64,000 nt of DNA from Opimibacter sp041746735 (lineage in GTDB: Bacteria; Bacteroidota; Bacteroidia; Chitinophagales; Saprospiraceae). Made by a program: the position numbers and the translations under genes. This document shows positions 6,851 to 15,578 of this stretch, piece after piece; positions within the stretch are counted from its first letter, which is position 1, and every line of letters starts with the position of its first letter. The notes below the pieces were generated by a model, which saw only the letters and a program-made list of their open reading frames with translations, was not told where the DNA came from and did no database searches. Location of the stretch: positions 124,001 to 188,000 of the forward strand of contig JBGTGP010000032.1 of NCBI GenBank assembly GCA_041746735.1. The letters run 5' to 3'.

Positions 6851-8251
6851 TTAGATTTTGAGGAGTTTTTCAAACTTTCCCATCCGCACATAATGGCGGA
6901 CAAACTTATGGTCTTCGGGCATAGAAGGGCGGCCCTGAATGTGATCAATGACATCCTGGACGGATGTGATAGGGGTATCGGCATCCGCATATCCCCAGCC
7001 GAGGACACGACCTTTGGAGAGCAGGATCATGCTGATCTCTCCCGGCGTTCGTCCCTGGTCGGTAATGATGAAATCCTCATCGATATGATTTTGGGTATCC
7101 GCTACGGCCTGCCGGACACGGAGATTGTAGTCATCGGGATCCTCCCTGCTGATGCATGCACCACCACACTTTCCGACCTGATGATAAAAGCAAGGTCCCG
7201 GACCTGTATCGATATCAGTTTTTTTCAGACATAGTCCATACCGGTCAGTCAGGCCCCGCAAATAGCTGGTTGCAGACCTATGATCAGGAAGTTCGTGGAG
7301 TATGGCAGCTGTCCCGGGTGCATCAATCTTGTTTTTCTTGCGCACTTTCATTTGCAGATATCCGCCTTCATCAAAATAGTAGTAGATGGCAAATGGAAAA
7401 CTCTTCCGTCGCTGTGCCCGGTTGATCTCAGGTTGTAGCTTTTTGATCTCAGCGTTTTCAAGTAGTTGTGCAATGAGTTCGCTGCCGGTGAGCGTATAAG
7501 TGATATCGTGCACACGCTGCTGCATTTTGCCTGCTTTATTGGAGATCTCGGCGAAATGTTGGATGACTCGTTTTTTGATATGAATACTCTTGCCCACATA
7601 GATCACCTGGCCTTGCGCATCATGGAAATAATAGACACCGGGAGATTCGGGTAAAGCATGAAGGTGTTCGAGAGTAATAGAAGCCGGGAGTCGTGCTTCC
7701 CGGATACCCATGTTGATGATGGACTTCATTTCGCTTTCCCCACTGCCCATGGAGGTGATGATGCGGAAGACTTCGGCGGTAGCAAGTGCATCATCCAGAG
7801 CGCGGTGCCGGTTGTCGACGTTGAGCGAAAAATAGCGGATCAGGGCATCCAGGCTGTGGCTCTTAAGTTGGGGAAGCATTTTCTTGCTGAGTCGCACCGT
7901 ACACAGTTGTTTACGGGTATAAGCAAAGCCGAGGCGCGAAAATTCTTCCCGCAGGAAGCCATAGTCAAAGCGGGCATTATGGGCAACGAAGATGGCGCCC
8001 TCGGTTTTGAGCACGATGTCTTTCGCCACTTCGTAAAAACGCGGTGCTTCCGCGACCATGTCATTGGTAATGCCGGTCATACCGGTGATAAAATCCGGTA
8101 TACTGCGATCCGGGTTGATCAGGGTCTGGTATTGATCGATGACCTCGCGGCCATTGTGCAGGACGATGGCAATTTCCGTAATTTTGTCACGCTTGACCAG
8201 TCCTCCGGTCGTTTCAATATCTACTATGGCATACAACGGTTCAGCTCCCAT
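6851..8251 (-). CDS. DEDDh exonuclease fused to GIY-YIG (UvrC/Cho-type) nuclease
   Basis: 466 residues. The N-terminal exonuclease domain (about 5-170) is of the DnaQ/PolC epsilon type: D11-I-E13 motif (VDIETTG), HNARFDYGFL, and HRALDDALATAEV with the catalytic His and Asp. The GIY-YIG domain (about 200-290) has SPGVYYF, IYVGKS and the family Glu in ENAEIKKLQPEIN. A C-terminal region has a Cys-rich patch (CLKKTD...GPCFYHQVGKCGGACI) like UvrC/Cho. Such fusions are known in actinobacteria and Bacteroidota and are thought to act in excision-type DNA repair: one part incises and the other degrades. The gene overlaps the start of the divergent NamZ gene by 26 bases. Confidence 0.88.
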   Translation of the reverse strand: MGAEPLYAIVDIETTGGLVKRDKITEIAIVLHNGREVIDQYQTLINPDRSIPDFITGMTGITNDMVAEAPRFYEVAKDIVLKTEGAIFVAHNARFDYGFLREEFSRLGFAYTRKQLCTVRLSKKMLPQLKSHSLDALIRYFSLNVDNRHRALDDALATAEVFRIITSMGSGESEMKSIINMGIREARLPASITLEHLHALPESPGVYYFHDAQGQVIYVGKSIHIKKRVIQHFAEISNKAGKMQQRVHDITYTLTGSELIAQLLENAEIKKLQPEINRAQRRKSFPFAIYYYFDEGGYLQMKVRKKNKIDAPGTAAILHELPDHRSATSYLRGLTDRYGLCLKKTDIDTGPGPCFYHQVGKCGGACISREDPDDYNLRVRQAVADTQNHIDEDFIITDQGRTPGEISMILLSKGRVLGWGYADADTPITSVQDVIDHIQGRPSMPEDHKFVRHYVRMGKFEKLLKI

Positions 8252-9485
8252 ACATCCCTTGCGGTGTCGGTTTCATTTGGGGGTACTAATATCAGCTTTT
8301 TTCCTCATATATCTGGGATGCGTCCACGGATCACCCGCCAATAGTCCGGAACCACCTGAACCCAATACCCCGACATTGGATACGACCATCGTTCGACCCG
8401 GGGCGTATAATATGGAACAATACCTGCCCTTCCTGCTGGGCCGGAGTGTCGGTCTGGTGGTCAACCATACAAGTTTGATAGACCAGGTACATCTGGTCGA
8501 TACATTACTTGGCCATAAGGTGAAAGTGACGAAAATGTTTGCACCGGAGCATGGACTGCGCGGAGTCGAAGATGCTGGTGAAGTCATCAGGGATGGAATA
8601 GATACGCGGACCGGCATACCGGTGATCTCCCTGTATGGCGATAAAAAGAAACCGTCACCTGCGGATTTCAAGGGGATAGACATCATGGTATTTGATATAC
8701 AGGATGTGGGCGTTCGGTTTTATACCTATATCAGCACCTTGCATTATATCATGGAGGCATGTGCAGCATCGAATATTCCGCTCATCGTGCTGGACCGGCC
8801 GAATCCGAACGGCCATTATGTAGACGGGCCGGTGTTGGATACGTCCAGATTCAGGTCTTTTGTGGGTATGCATCCTATACCTGTTGTCTATGGTATGACG
8901 ATTGGCGAGCTGGCGCTGATGATCAATGGAGAGCAGTGGATACCTGTACAATGTGCGTTGACTGTAATAGCGTGTACGGGATATGATCATTCGACCCTGT
9001 ATGTTTTGCCTGTGCGTCCTTCACCTAATCTGCCGGATCTGCGGTCGGTACTTCTGTATCCGGGGATATGTTTATTTGAAGGGACTGTAATGAGCCTGGG
9101 GAGGGGAACAGCAGTTCCGTTTCAGGTGGTAGGTCATCCGGATTATCCGGATCGTAGCTTTTCTTTTGTGCCAAGGTCGGTGCCTGGAGCTACCAATCCG
9201 CCATTGAAAGACAAGACGTGCTATGGAATAGATTTGAGTGGGTCGGACATGGACTCACTCTTTAGCATACGCCGTATGGATCTGCATGTATTGTTGGATG
9301 CCTACAAGGTGATGGACAAGGCTTCATTTTTCAATGCATCCTGGTTTGATAAGCTGGCCGGAACATCATCATTGCGGGAGTGGATTATAGCAGGGTGGGG
9401 TGAGGATCAGATCCGGGCCGGATGGCGGGATGAACTGAAGCTATTTAGGGAGAAAAGGAAGGTGTATTTGTTGTATGATGAGTGA
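8226..9485 (+). CDS. namZ: exo-beta-N-acetylmuramidase NamZ-like (DUF1343)
   Basis: 419 residues from the ATG at 8226; a longer frame from 8139 lies inside the divergent nuclease gene and is less likely. The N-terminus has a hydrophobic segment ending in IYLGC-VHG, a plausible lipoprotein signal. The body matches DUF1343: GLVVNHTS, KMFAPEHGLRG, DAGE, DIQDVGVRFYTYI, LDRPNPNG, RPSPNLPD, GTVMSLGRGT. Family members cleave N-acetylmuramic acid from peptidoglycan fragments and feed cell-wall recycling. A TTG at 8259 is an alternative start. No other recycling gene is adjacent. The symbol follows the family name and is my assignment. Confidence 0.87.
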   Translation: MAYNGSAPIHPLRCRFHLGVLISAFFLIYLGCVHGSPANSPEPPEPNTPTLDTTIVRPGAYNMEQYLPFLLGRSVGLVVNHTSLIDQVHLVDTLLGHKVKVTKMFAPEHGLRGVEDAGEVIRDGIDTRTGIPVISLYGDKKKPSPADFKGIDIMVFDIQDVGVRFYTYISTLHYIMEACAASNIPLIVLDRPNPNGHYVDGPVLDTSRFRSFVGMHPIPVVYGMTIGELALMINGEQWIPVQCALTVIACTGYDHSTLYVLPVRPSPNLPDLRSVLLYPGICLFEGTVMSLGRGTAVPFQVVGHPDYPDRSFSFVPRSVPGATNPPLKDKTCYGIDLSGSDMDSLFSIRRMDLHVLLDAYKVMDKASFFNASWFDKLAGTSSLREWIIAGWGEDQIRAGWRDELKLFREKRKVYLLYDE

Positions 9486-9579
9486 GCGGTGGATGAGTCC
9501 GGAAGTTTTGACGGAATGGAGAGCACGAAGCGAAAGAAATTGAAAAACTGTTAACTTAGATGTCAGACCATTTTAAATT

Positions 9580-9864
9580 ATGGATAAAGAACTTAAGTCA
9601 AGGTTACTATTTTATTTGCTTCCCTATCACCCGATGAGGATAGGCGTCTTTGGCTCATTTGCCAGAGGCGACAACGATGCTGACAGCGATCTGAATATCC
9701 TAATCCGATTTAAAGACAGGATAAGTCTTTTGCATCTGGTAGAAATTGAGCAGGAGCTTTCTGATAAGCTTGGTGTCCCAATTGATTTGGTAACTGAGAA
9801 TAGTTTGAAAAACCCACGCTTAAAAGCGTATATCGAAAGAGATCTTATCAATATTTATGAATGA
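9580..9864 (+). CDS. MNT-type nucleotidyltransferase (antitoxin of HEPN/MNT pair)
   Basis: 94 residues, the usual length of minimal nucleotidyltransferases. The core is GVFGSFARGDNDADSDLNILI: GS at the start of the motif, then S-D-L-N where the family usually has D-x-D, so the second Asp is Asn. The rest (LVEIEQELSDKLGVPIDLVTE) is typical. In MntA/HepT-type toxin-antitoxin systems this protein AMPylates the HEPN RNase to silence it. The downstream HEPN frame overlaps by the ATGA arrangement (9861-9864), the normal coupling in these pairs, but it is frameshifted. Confidence 0.85.
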   Translation: MDKELKSRLLFYLLPYHPMRIGVFGSFARGDNDADSDLNILIRFKDRISLLHLVEIEQELSDKLGVPIDLVTENSLKNPRLKAYIERDLINIYE

Positions 9865-10201
9865 TTAAGGACGATCGGATATACCTCGAACATATTCTTG
9901 AGAGTTTTTCAAAAGTCCTTCTGTACTTGACGGATACAGCATATGAGTCATTTTTAGCCGATGAGGAAAACAAGATGCTGTAATTCGCAAAATTGAAGTG
10001 GCGGGCGAAGCAACAAAACAATTGAGCCATGAATTGAGGAATAAATATCCACATATTAAGTGGCGTGCCATTGCTGGTATGCGTGATAAGTTGATTCACG
10101 ATTATTTTGAGGTAGACATTGATATGGTATGGGAAACAGCTACAAAGGAGATCCCAGACCTTTTAGTGGCCATTGACTCTATATTGAATGAATTGAAATA
10201 G
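9861..10201 (+). pseudogene. HEPN (HepT/DUF86-type) toxin gene with frameshift
   Basis: From the ATG at 9861 the frame reads MIKDDRIYLEHILESFSKVL...LADEENKML and stops at 9979-9981. In another frame the protein resumes at about 9972: QDAVIRKIEVAGEATKQLS, then WRAIAGMRDKLIHDYFEVD and ends at 10201. Joined, it is a ~113-residue HEPN protein with the catalytic R-x4-H motif (RDKLIH) intact. The break sits at a run of four A in GAGGAAAACAAGATG; one extra A would restore the frame. The span of 341 bases is one short of a multiple of three. It could be a real knockout of the toxin, a slippery site or a homopolymer error in the assembly. Confidence 0.8.
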
Positions 10202-10270
10202 TGGATAATTAACTGAATCTGATCGGTCAAGTTTTTTCTCCTTTCCTTTATGATGGCCCGCAACTGCCTA

Positions 10271-12370
10271 TTAATTTCCAAACCTATAGATCACTTGCCC
10301 CCGCACCTCCATTCGTCTGTTGCCTTGTATGAGATCATTGCCGGAGCCGACGGTAAGGGCATCCAGCCATCGCGTTTGTGCGACCTTGATCTCCGCCGTC
10401 ATATTGCGAATCCCCTTGTAGCGAACGTTGAGATACCATCTTGATCCCTGATCGCTAAAAGCAGGGATGGCATAGTAATAGATCAGATCATTTTCAAACG
10501 TGTAGACACGTGTTTCGTAGCCATCGGTATCAAACAATGTGATACGACCGCTAAAGGTCCAGGGTGACGCCACCGGCTTATAAATGATATCCTGATAGAT
10601 CATAAAGCCCTGCTGCCGCTCTGAAGACAGACTGTACATGGTCCATTCCAGACGGGAGCGTAATTGCACGGACTTGTCCAGCATATTGTTGATATGGAGG
10701 CGCGCCTGGGATCGGGTCTGGTCTACCACTTCTGCGATCGCCTGGCCGGCCGGCCGGAAATTGCGGCTATTACGTTTGGTTCTGTATTGGGCATAGACTT
10801 CGAGTCGTCGCTTGACGGTGTAGGTGACCCGCGCAAAGTATTCCTGTCCTTCGGTCGGGCTGTCAATATTGAAACGCAGCCATGGATGTGACCAGATATC
10901 ATGGTAGAGTTGGATTTTCCATTTACCAGAAGGGGTGATCTCCAGGCCGGTATAGAGGCCTCGTTCATTGTTGGCGAGTGAGCCTTCCCCAAAGACATTG
11001 GGGGTCAGGGCCTGGTAATCGCGGTCGAACGAACGAAACAAGATGGCGGCCAGAACATGGCGATCGAGACCGGCCAGGAGTCCGTTGACTGTAGCTATGG
11101 CGCCATTATCACTGACCGCGGTCTCGCCAAAAAAATGGAGACCTCCCAGCCACAACCCGTAATCTGCACTGGCATTGGTAAGTTGGTCGCCATTGAAGTA
11201 ATATCGGTTGTACAAATCCGGCCTGCGATGGAGTGGTGCGCTGAGTCTCGAATGCAGAGCATTAATGCCCAGATGGGTACGACGACGGTTGTACATGATA
11301 CTGACACCTCCCTGACGCAGATGGATAGCACCTTCATCCTCGATTTCGGAGGTAGTACGATGCAGTCCCGAGGTCTGAAGGCTGCTGATATCGGAACGTA
11401 TATCCAATATCTCATCGCCTTCCCGGAGGGTATCAATGATGAGGTTGCCATCCCGCCGGTTTTGACTTCCAAAAACGGTGACGGTCACATAGTCCATTGG
11501 CCGCACAGAGACTCCGGCTCCACGAAGGAAATTGTTTTCATCCACAGACGTATACGGCCGCAGTGGGTAACCGGTTCGTTTGACGGAGGTGACAAAGCTA
11601 CTCTTACCCGCACCAAATCCGGAGTGCATGATCAGGCCTTGTCCAAAACTGGCCGTAAAGTCGCCCAGCATCAACGCCGGTAGCCATGGCTTGTAGTACT
11701 GTAGAGCCAGATGGAAAGAGTTGAAGTCAAAGCCTTTAGCATTTGAACCTCGAAAGAAAGCTTCGCCTGCATCTTTTTCACCGGTAAAACCATAGCTCAG
11801 GGTATTACCATTGCGATGCCGGAGTCTGACATATATTTTGTCGGGGCTGCCTTCATAGCGGGGTATGTCACCTTCATAGCCGCGGGATGACTGCAGTGTC
11901 CGACCACCACGGAAATAGATTTCGTTTTGGCCGCGAAACAGCAGATCCTGAATCGGAAGAGCCTGGGTTTGGGTTTCCCGACCGACCACACGACTCACCA
12001 TTTGCAATAGACGTACGGTCTCCGGACTGAAGCCTTTGATGGATTGCAGTTCGAGAAGATCCAGCAACGGACCTTGTCGTACGATGTGGTCCTGGAGTTG
12101 CTGCCAGGCATAGTCGGTGATGATATTCCATTGTGCCAGTACAATGGCACGCGGGCTGTTGATGTCCAGTGGCCGGCGTTGCCAGTCTTCAACCAGTTCG
12201 CCAAGTTCTGTAAAATCAAACTCTTCGCTGCCTTCTATATTTTCGGTAATGATCTCGATGAGTTGCTGGTAGTAGCCCTGAATTTCCTGCTGGGCGTTTA
12301 GTGGGATAGTGCAAGCCATCAGGAGGTTTATCCAGATGAGAGCGTACCGGAGGCGGGAGATGTGTGACAC
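10271..12370 (-). CDS. helix-hairpin-helix outer membrane beta-barrel protein
   Basis: 699 residues from a GTG start at 12370; a near-consensus TAAATTAG box lies a few bases upstream. A signal peptide (LIWINLLMACTIPLNA-Q) is followed by a helical N-terminal region (about 30-130) with helix-hairpin-helix motifs like those of ComEA-type proteins (LDINSPRAIVLAQW, LLELQSIKGFSPETVRLL). The remaining ~550 residues are a string of amphipathic strands with aromatic ends (YGFTGEKDAGEAF, LMLGDFTASFGQGLIM), ending VIYRFGN, which is typical of an outer membrane barrel. I know this architecture as a conserved but uncharacterised Bacteroidota family; the helix-hairpin-helix would face the periplasm. A role in DNA uptake is possible but unproven. 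No competence gene is near. Confidence 0.75.
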   Translation of the reverse strand: MSHISRLRYALIWINLLMACTIPLNAQQEIQGYYQQLIEIITENIEGSEEFDFTELGELVEDWQRRPLDINSPRAIVLAQWNIITDYAWQQLQDHIVRQGPLLDLLELQSIKGFSPETVRLLQMVSRVVGRETQTQALPIQDLLFRGQNEIYFRGGRTLQSSRGYEGDIPRYEGSPDKIYVRLRHRNGNTLSYGFTGEKDAGEAFFRGSNAKGFDFNSFHLALQYYKPWLPALMLGDFTASFGQGLIMHSGFGAGKSSFVTSVKRTGYPLRPYTSVDENNFLRGAGVSVRPMDYVTVTVFGSQNRRDGNLIIDTLREGDEILDIRSDISSLQTSGLHRTTSEIEDEGAIHLRQGGVSIMYNRRRTHLGINALHSRLSAPLHRRPDLYNRYYFNGDQLTNASADYGLWLGGLHFFGETAVSDNGAIATVNGLLAGLDRHVLAAILFRSFDRDYQALTPNVFGEGSLANNERGLYTGLEITPSGKWKIQLYHDIWSHPWLRFNIDSPTEGQEYFARVTYTVKRRLEVYAQYRTKRNSRNFRPAGQAIAEVVDQTRSQARLHINNMLDKSVQLRSRLEWTMYSLSSERQQGFMIYQDIIYKPVASPWTFSGRITLFDTDGYETRVYTFENDLIYYYAIPAFSDQGSRWYLNVRYKGIRNMTAEIKVAQTRWLDALTVGSGNDLIQGNRRMEVRGQVIYRFGN

Positions 12371-12436
12371 CGGTGCTAATTTAGGGAGAAATGTTGTGGT
12401 GAAGGAGGAGGAAATATCAGATAGAAACGACCTTGT

Positions 12437-12702
12437 TCCGGTGCCTTCGAATCCGCTCAGTCACCTTTTGTTCCGTGTGTATGTCACAGGATATTTCTAT
12501 TTCCCGGAACAGCTCAATCGTTGACTCACAGAAAAATCCAAGGTCGTTGAGCAGAGCGGAAACGACCGGAGCCGAAACGACCATACTCCGGTGCCTTCGA
12601 ATCCGCTCAGTCACCTTTTGTTCCGTGTGTATGTCACAGGATATTTCTATTTCGCGGAACAGCTCAATCGTTGACTCCCAGAAAAATCCAAGGTCGTTGA
12701 AG
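12437..12702. repeat. 150-base tandem duplication
   Basis: The ~114 bases from TCCGGTGCCTTCGAATCC to AAATCCAAGGTCGTTGA occur at 12437-12550 and again at 12587-12700, with two visible mismatches (TTCCCGG/TTCGCGG and CTCACAG/CTCCCAG). The spacers contain GAAACGACC repeats. High identity implies a recent duplication. Confidence 0.85.
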
Positions 12703-12746
12703 GGAGCCGAAACGATTGTGTTTCCCATTCCAATAAACACTACACG

Positions 12747-12840
12747 CTAACCTCCTAACCTCCTAACCTCCTAACCTCTCAACCTCTCAACCTCTCAACC
12801 TCTCAACCTCTCAACCTCTCAACCTCTCAACCTCTCAACC
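12747..12840. repeat. 8-base satellite CTCCTAAC then CTCTCAAC
   Basis: About four copies of CTCCTAAC followed by eight of CTCTCAAC. The array ends two bases before the glnA stop codon (12843-12845). On the glnA coding strand it reads GGTTGAGA repeated. Confidence 0.9.
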
Positions 12841-12842
12841 CT

Positions 12843-13862
12843 TCAGTTCACCAGCACCTCCGCATTGCGGATCGTCGTGATAATCCGGGCAGCGACCTTG
12901 TAGGGATCTGCGTTGGATGCCGGGCGACGATCTTCGAGATAGCCCTTCCAGTCATTGGTGGCGGTATGTACCGGTATACGGATCGATGCCCCACGGTCAC
13001 TCACGCCATAACTGAATGTATGCATAGACTGGGTCTCATGCTTACCTGTGAGTCGCAGGTGATTATCTGAGCCGTATACTTCGATGTGTTCTTTATGAAC
13101 CGCGCGGAAACTTTCGCAGATGGCATCAAAAAGGTCTTTGCCACCTTCCTCGCGCATTTCACCGTTAGAGAAATTGACGTGCATACCGGAACCGTTCCAG
13201 TCACCGGAGACGGGTTTGGGATGGATATTGATTTTTAGGTTATACTTTTCTGAAATGCGATAGAGCAGGTAGCGGGAGATGATGACCTCATCCGCTGCTT
13301 TTTTACCACCTTTGGCAAAGACCTGATATTCCCATTGACCCAGTAATACTTCTGCATTGATACCAGTCACACCCAGACCTGCATCGAGGCAGGCATCGAG
13401 ATGCTCTTCCACGATGTCACGACCGGCGACTCTGGTATAACCTACTGCACAGTAGTAGGGGCCCTGAGGACCGGGATATCCTTTGGTGGGAAAGCCAAGT
13501 GGCAGACCGTCATGTTCAAGGACATATTCCTGTTCGAATCCAAACCAATAATCATCCGTATCCTCCGGGATCAGGTGCCGCGAGTTGCTCGCATGTGGCG
13601 TGCCATCCGGGTTGAGTACTTCGGCGACGACCAACCAGGCGTTTTTACGCTGAGGGTCGGGGTATGCGGTTACGGGTTGTAACAGGCAATCCGATGAATA
13701 GCCATCTGCCTGCATTGTGCTGCTACCATCAAATGACCATATCGGCAATCTGCGGGCATCTCCATCAAAACGCTCCATCTCCAGGACTTTGGTCTTGCTA
13801 CGGAGATTGGGTTCAGGTTTGTAACCGTCGAGCCAGATGTATTCAAACTTTAACTTCGCCAT
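12843..13862 (-). CDS. glnA: glutamine synthetase, type II (eukaryote-like)
   Basis: 339 residues, the length of GSII enzymes (about 340-370) rather than GSI (about 470) or GSIII (about 700). It makes glutamine from glutamate, ammonium and ATP in the cytoplasm. Visible signatures: EYIWLDGYKPEPNLRSKT and WSFDGSSTMQADG (beta-grasp domain), FGFEQEYVL (metal-binding Glu), GINAEVLLGQWEYQV, PVSGDWNGSGMHVNFS, and GSDNHLRLTGKHET with the Arg/His active-site loop. It has its own -7 box TAGCTTTG at 13916-13923 and a TTTTG -33-like element at 13945-13949. It is divergent from the next gene and followed directly by satellite DNA. Confidence 0.95.
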   Translation of the reverse strand: MAKLKFEYIWLDGYKPEPNLRSKTKVLEMERFDGDARRLPIWSFDGSSTMQADGYSSDCLLQPVTAYPDPQRKNAWLVVAEVLNPDGTPHASNSRHLIPEDTDDYWFGFEQEYVLEHDGLPLGFPTKGYPGPQGPYYCAVGYTRVAGRDIVEEHLDACLDAGLGVTGINAEVLLGQWEYQVFAKGGKKAADEVIISRYLLYRISEKYNLKINIHPKPVSGDWNGSGMHVNFSNGEMREEGGKDLFDAICESFRAVHKEHIEVYGSDNHLRLTGKHETQSMHTFSYGVSDRGASIRIPVHTATNDWKGYLEDRRPASNADPYKVAARIITTIRNAEVLVN

Positions 13863-13915
13863 AAGGTGGATGATTTTGGTGGATAATGGTTTAGGTATGA
13901 GTAAAAAGTATGATG

Positions 13916-13923
13916 CAAAGCTA
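13916..13923 (-). promoter_or_regulatory. glnA promoter -7 box TAGCTTTG
   Basis: Exact TAnnTTTG match on the minus strand, with TTTTG at 13945-13949 giving a 21-base spacer. It leaves a leader of about 45 bases. It is divergent from the plus-strand box at 13993. Confidence 0.55.
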
Positions 13924-13992
13924 CCTCAAGCCTTTCCCGGAAAGCAAAACAAATATTTAGAGTAATGTTATGGCTAAATGCCAATAAATTTA

Positions 13993-14000
13993 TAAATTTG
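13993..14000 (+). promoter_or_regulatory. -7 box TAAATTTG
   Basis: Exact TAnnTTTG match 36 bases before the ATG at 14037. A clear -33 TTG was not found. Confidence 0.45.
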
Positions 14001-14036
14001 TCTGTAAATCAATAGTTTGTGTTATAATAAAATGTT

Positions 14037-15578
14037 ATGCCCATAGCTCAGTCAGAACAACTTTTTACCATTATCAAGTCCCTGACCAAGGCAGAAAAGC
14101 GCAATTTCCGCGTGTATGTCCAACGGCTTCAGAGCAATGAAGATGTTCTGTATGTGCGGTTGTTTGATATCCTCGACAAAGCTGAGGAGTATGAAGAAAC
14201 GGATGTCCTTCGCAAGATGGGGGAGATACCTAAAAGCAAGTTTGTCAACATCAAACGCCATCTCTACACCCAGATTCTGAAAAGTCTGCGGCTTATATTT
14301 GAAAATATTGAGTCCATCAGGGTCCGGGAGCAGATTGACTTTGCCCATATCCTCTACAGCAAGGGACTGTATTTGCAGGCCTTCAAATTATTGGAACGGG
14401 TCAAGGAGATGTTGCCGGAAGGGGGGCATGATCTCCTGCGGCTGGAGATCATCGAGTTTCAGAAATTTATTGAAGAACGTCATATCACACGGAGTCGTAA
14501 AAAATCCGGCAAAGTGCAGTCTTTACTGATTGAGTCGGAAAATCAGGAAGCCCGCGTCTCCAACCTCGTGCTTCTCTCCAATCTCAAGATCAAAATACAT
14601 GGCTGGTATATTGAGACGGGTCATGTGCGGGATGCGAAGGATCATTTTCAGTTGCGGGAATATTTTGAATCTGAACTCCGTAAGGTTCGAATCACTAACC
14701 TGTCCGTGACGGAGGAGATATACCTGCAACAAAGTTATATGTGGTATTACTACATCCTGCTTGATTTTGAAAAATGCCATGAACATTCCGCTGCCTGGGT
14801 CACTGCATTTGATGCGCATCCGGTGTTGATGCGGGAAGATCCGGTCCTCTATATGCGGGGTATATCCTATCAACTTACATCACTCTATAGCCTTCGGGAT
14901 GGGGATCGATATGTGCAGGTGTTGGAGAAGTTCGAGCAGTTTATCCGCACCCACGAAAAGTATTTTGACATGACTGGTCAGATTATCCGGTTTCTTTATC
15001 TCTATACGGCAAAGATCAACCGGCATTTTATTGAAGGATCGTTTGTAGAAGGACTGACCCTGGTGCCGGAGATCAACAAGCAGATCCGCTTGTTCGGCCG
15101 GTTTATTGACATCCATCGTATTATGGTCTTCAATTACAAGACGGCGTGGCTTTACCTTGGATCGGGTCAGCCGGCACAAAGTATAGAGTACCTCAACAAG
15201 ATTCTCAACCTCCAGGCAGCGGGGCATCTGCGTTCGGATATTCAGTGTTATGCAAGGCTGATGCATCTGATGGCGCATTTCGAATTGGGGCATTTCAATC
15301 TGCTCGAGCATCTGGTGGAAAGTGTAGGGCGGTTTTTCAGCAAGATGCGGGATCTCAATGAGGTGCAAATGGTCTTGTTCCAGTTTTTCAGAAACAATCT
15401 TGATGTACGTCGGCAGGAACTCCTTCACAATTTACATACGCTGAAGAAAGAAGTATTACGTCTTGAAAAAAATCCGTTTGAAGGACGCACTTTTCATCAC
15501 CTGGATATTGTGGCCTGGATTGACAGTCGTATAGAAGGGAAGACGGTAGGGCAGATTATTTATGAACGGGGGAGGTGA
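14037..15578 (+). CDS. helical-repeat (TPR-like) protein, Bacteroidota-conserved type
   Basis: 513 residues with no signal peptide or membrane segment. It is almost entirely alpha-helical. The N-terminal third (MPIAQSEQLFTIIKSLTKAEKRNFRVYV...) is rich in Lys/Arg/Glu helices. The rest shows paired-helix units with small residues at TPR-like spacing (ILYSKGLYLQAFKLLERV, TAWLYLGSGQPAQSIEYLNKIL, LMHLMAHFELGHFNLLEHLV). I recognise the N-terminus as common to uncharacterised Bacteroidota proteins but know no function; a cytoplasmic scaffold or regulatory role is a guess. The TGA stop lies inside the first unit of a satellite array, so the last codons abut repeat DNA. Confidence 0.65.
   Translation: MPIAQSEQLFTIIKSLTKAEKRNFRVYVQRLQSNEDVLYVRLFDILDKAEEYEETDVLRKMGEIPKSKFVNIKRHLYTQILKSLRLIFENIESIRVREQIDFAHILYSKGLYLQAFKLLERVKEMLPEGGHDLLRLEIIEFQKFIEERHITRSRKKSGKVQSLLIESENQEARVSNLVLLSNLKIKIHGWYIETGHVRDAKDHFQLREYFESELRKVRITNLSVTEEIYLQQSYMWYYYILLDFEKCHEHSAAWVTAFDAHPVLMREDPVLYMRGISYQLTSLYSLRDGDRYVQVLEKFEQFIRTHEKYFDMTGQIIRFLYLYTAKINRHFIEGSFVEGLTLVPEINKQIRLFGRFIDIHRIMVFNYKTAWLYLGSGQPAQSIEYLNKILNLQAAGHLRSDIQCYARLMHLMAHFELGHFNLLEHLVESVGRFFSKMRDLNEVQMVLFQFFRNNLDVRRQELLHNLHTLKKEVLRLEKNPFEGRTFHHLDIVAWIDSRIEGKTVGQIIYERGR

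Larger units (their letters stand above)
12371..12842. other. 472-base gap: tandem duplication plus satellite
   Basis: No gene is supported. A 107-codon minus-strand frame and a 105-codon plus-strand frame span it, but both consist of the same tandem DNA duplication translated twice, and both stay open because the period (150) divides by three. The right part is an 8-base satellite running up to the glnA stop codon. Confidence 0.7.

Noticed and set aside
7658..8344. 228-codon plus-strand frame opposite the exonuclease-GIY-YIG gene
   Set aside because: The minus-strand product has clear motifs; this is its shadow.
12417..12750. Overlapping 107- and 105-codon frames on opposite strands
   Set aside because: Both translate the same 150-base tandem duplication twice; no signal, motif or start context supports a gene.
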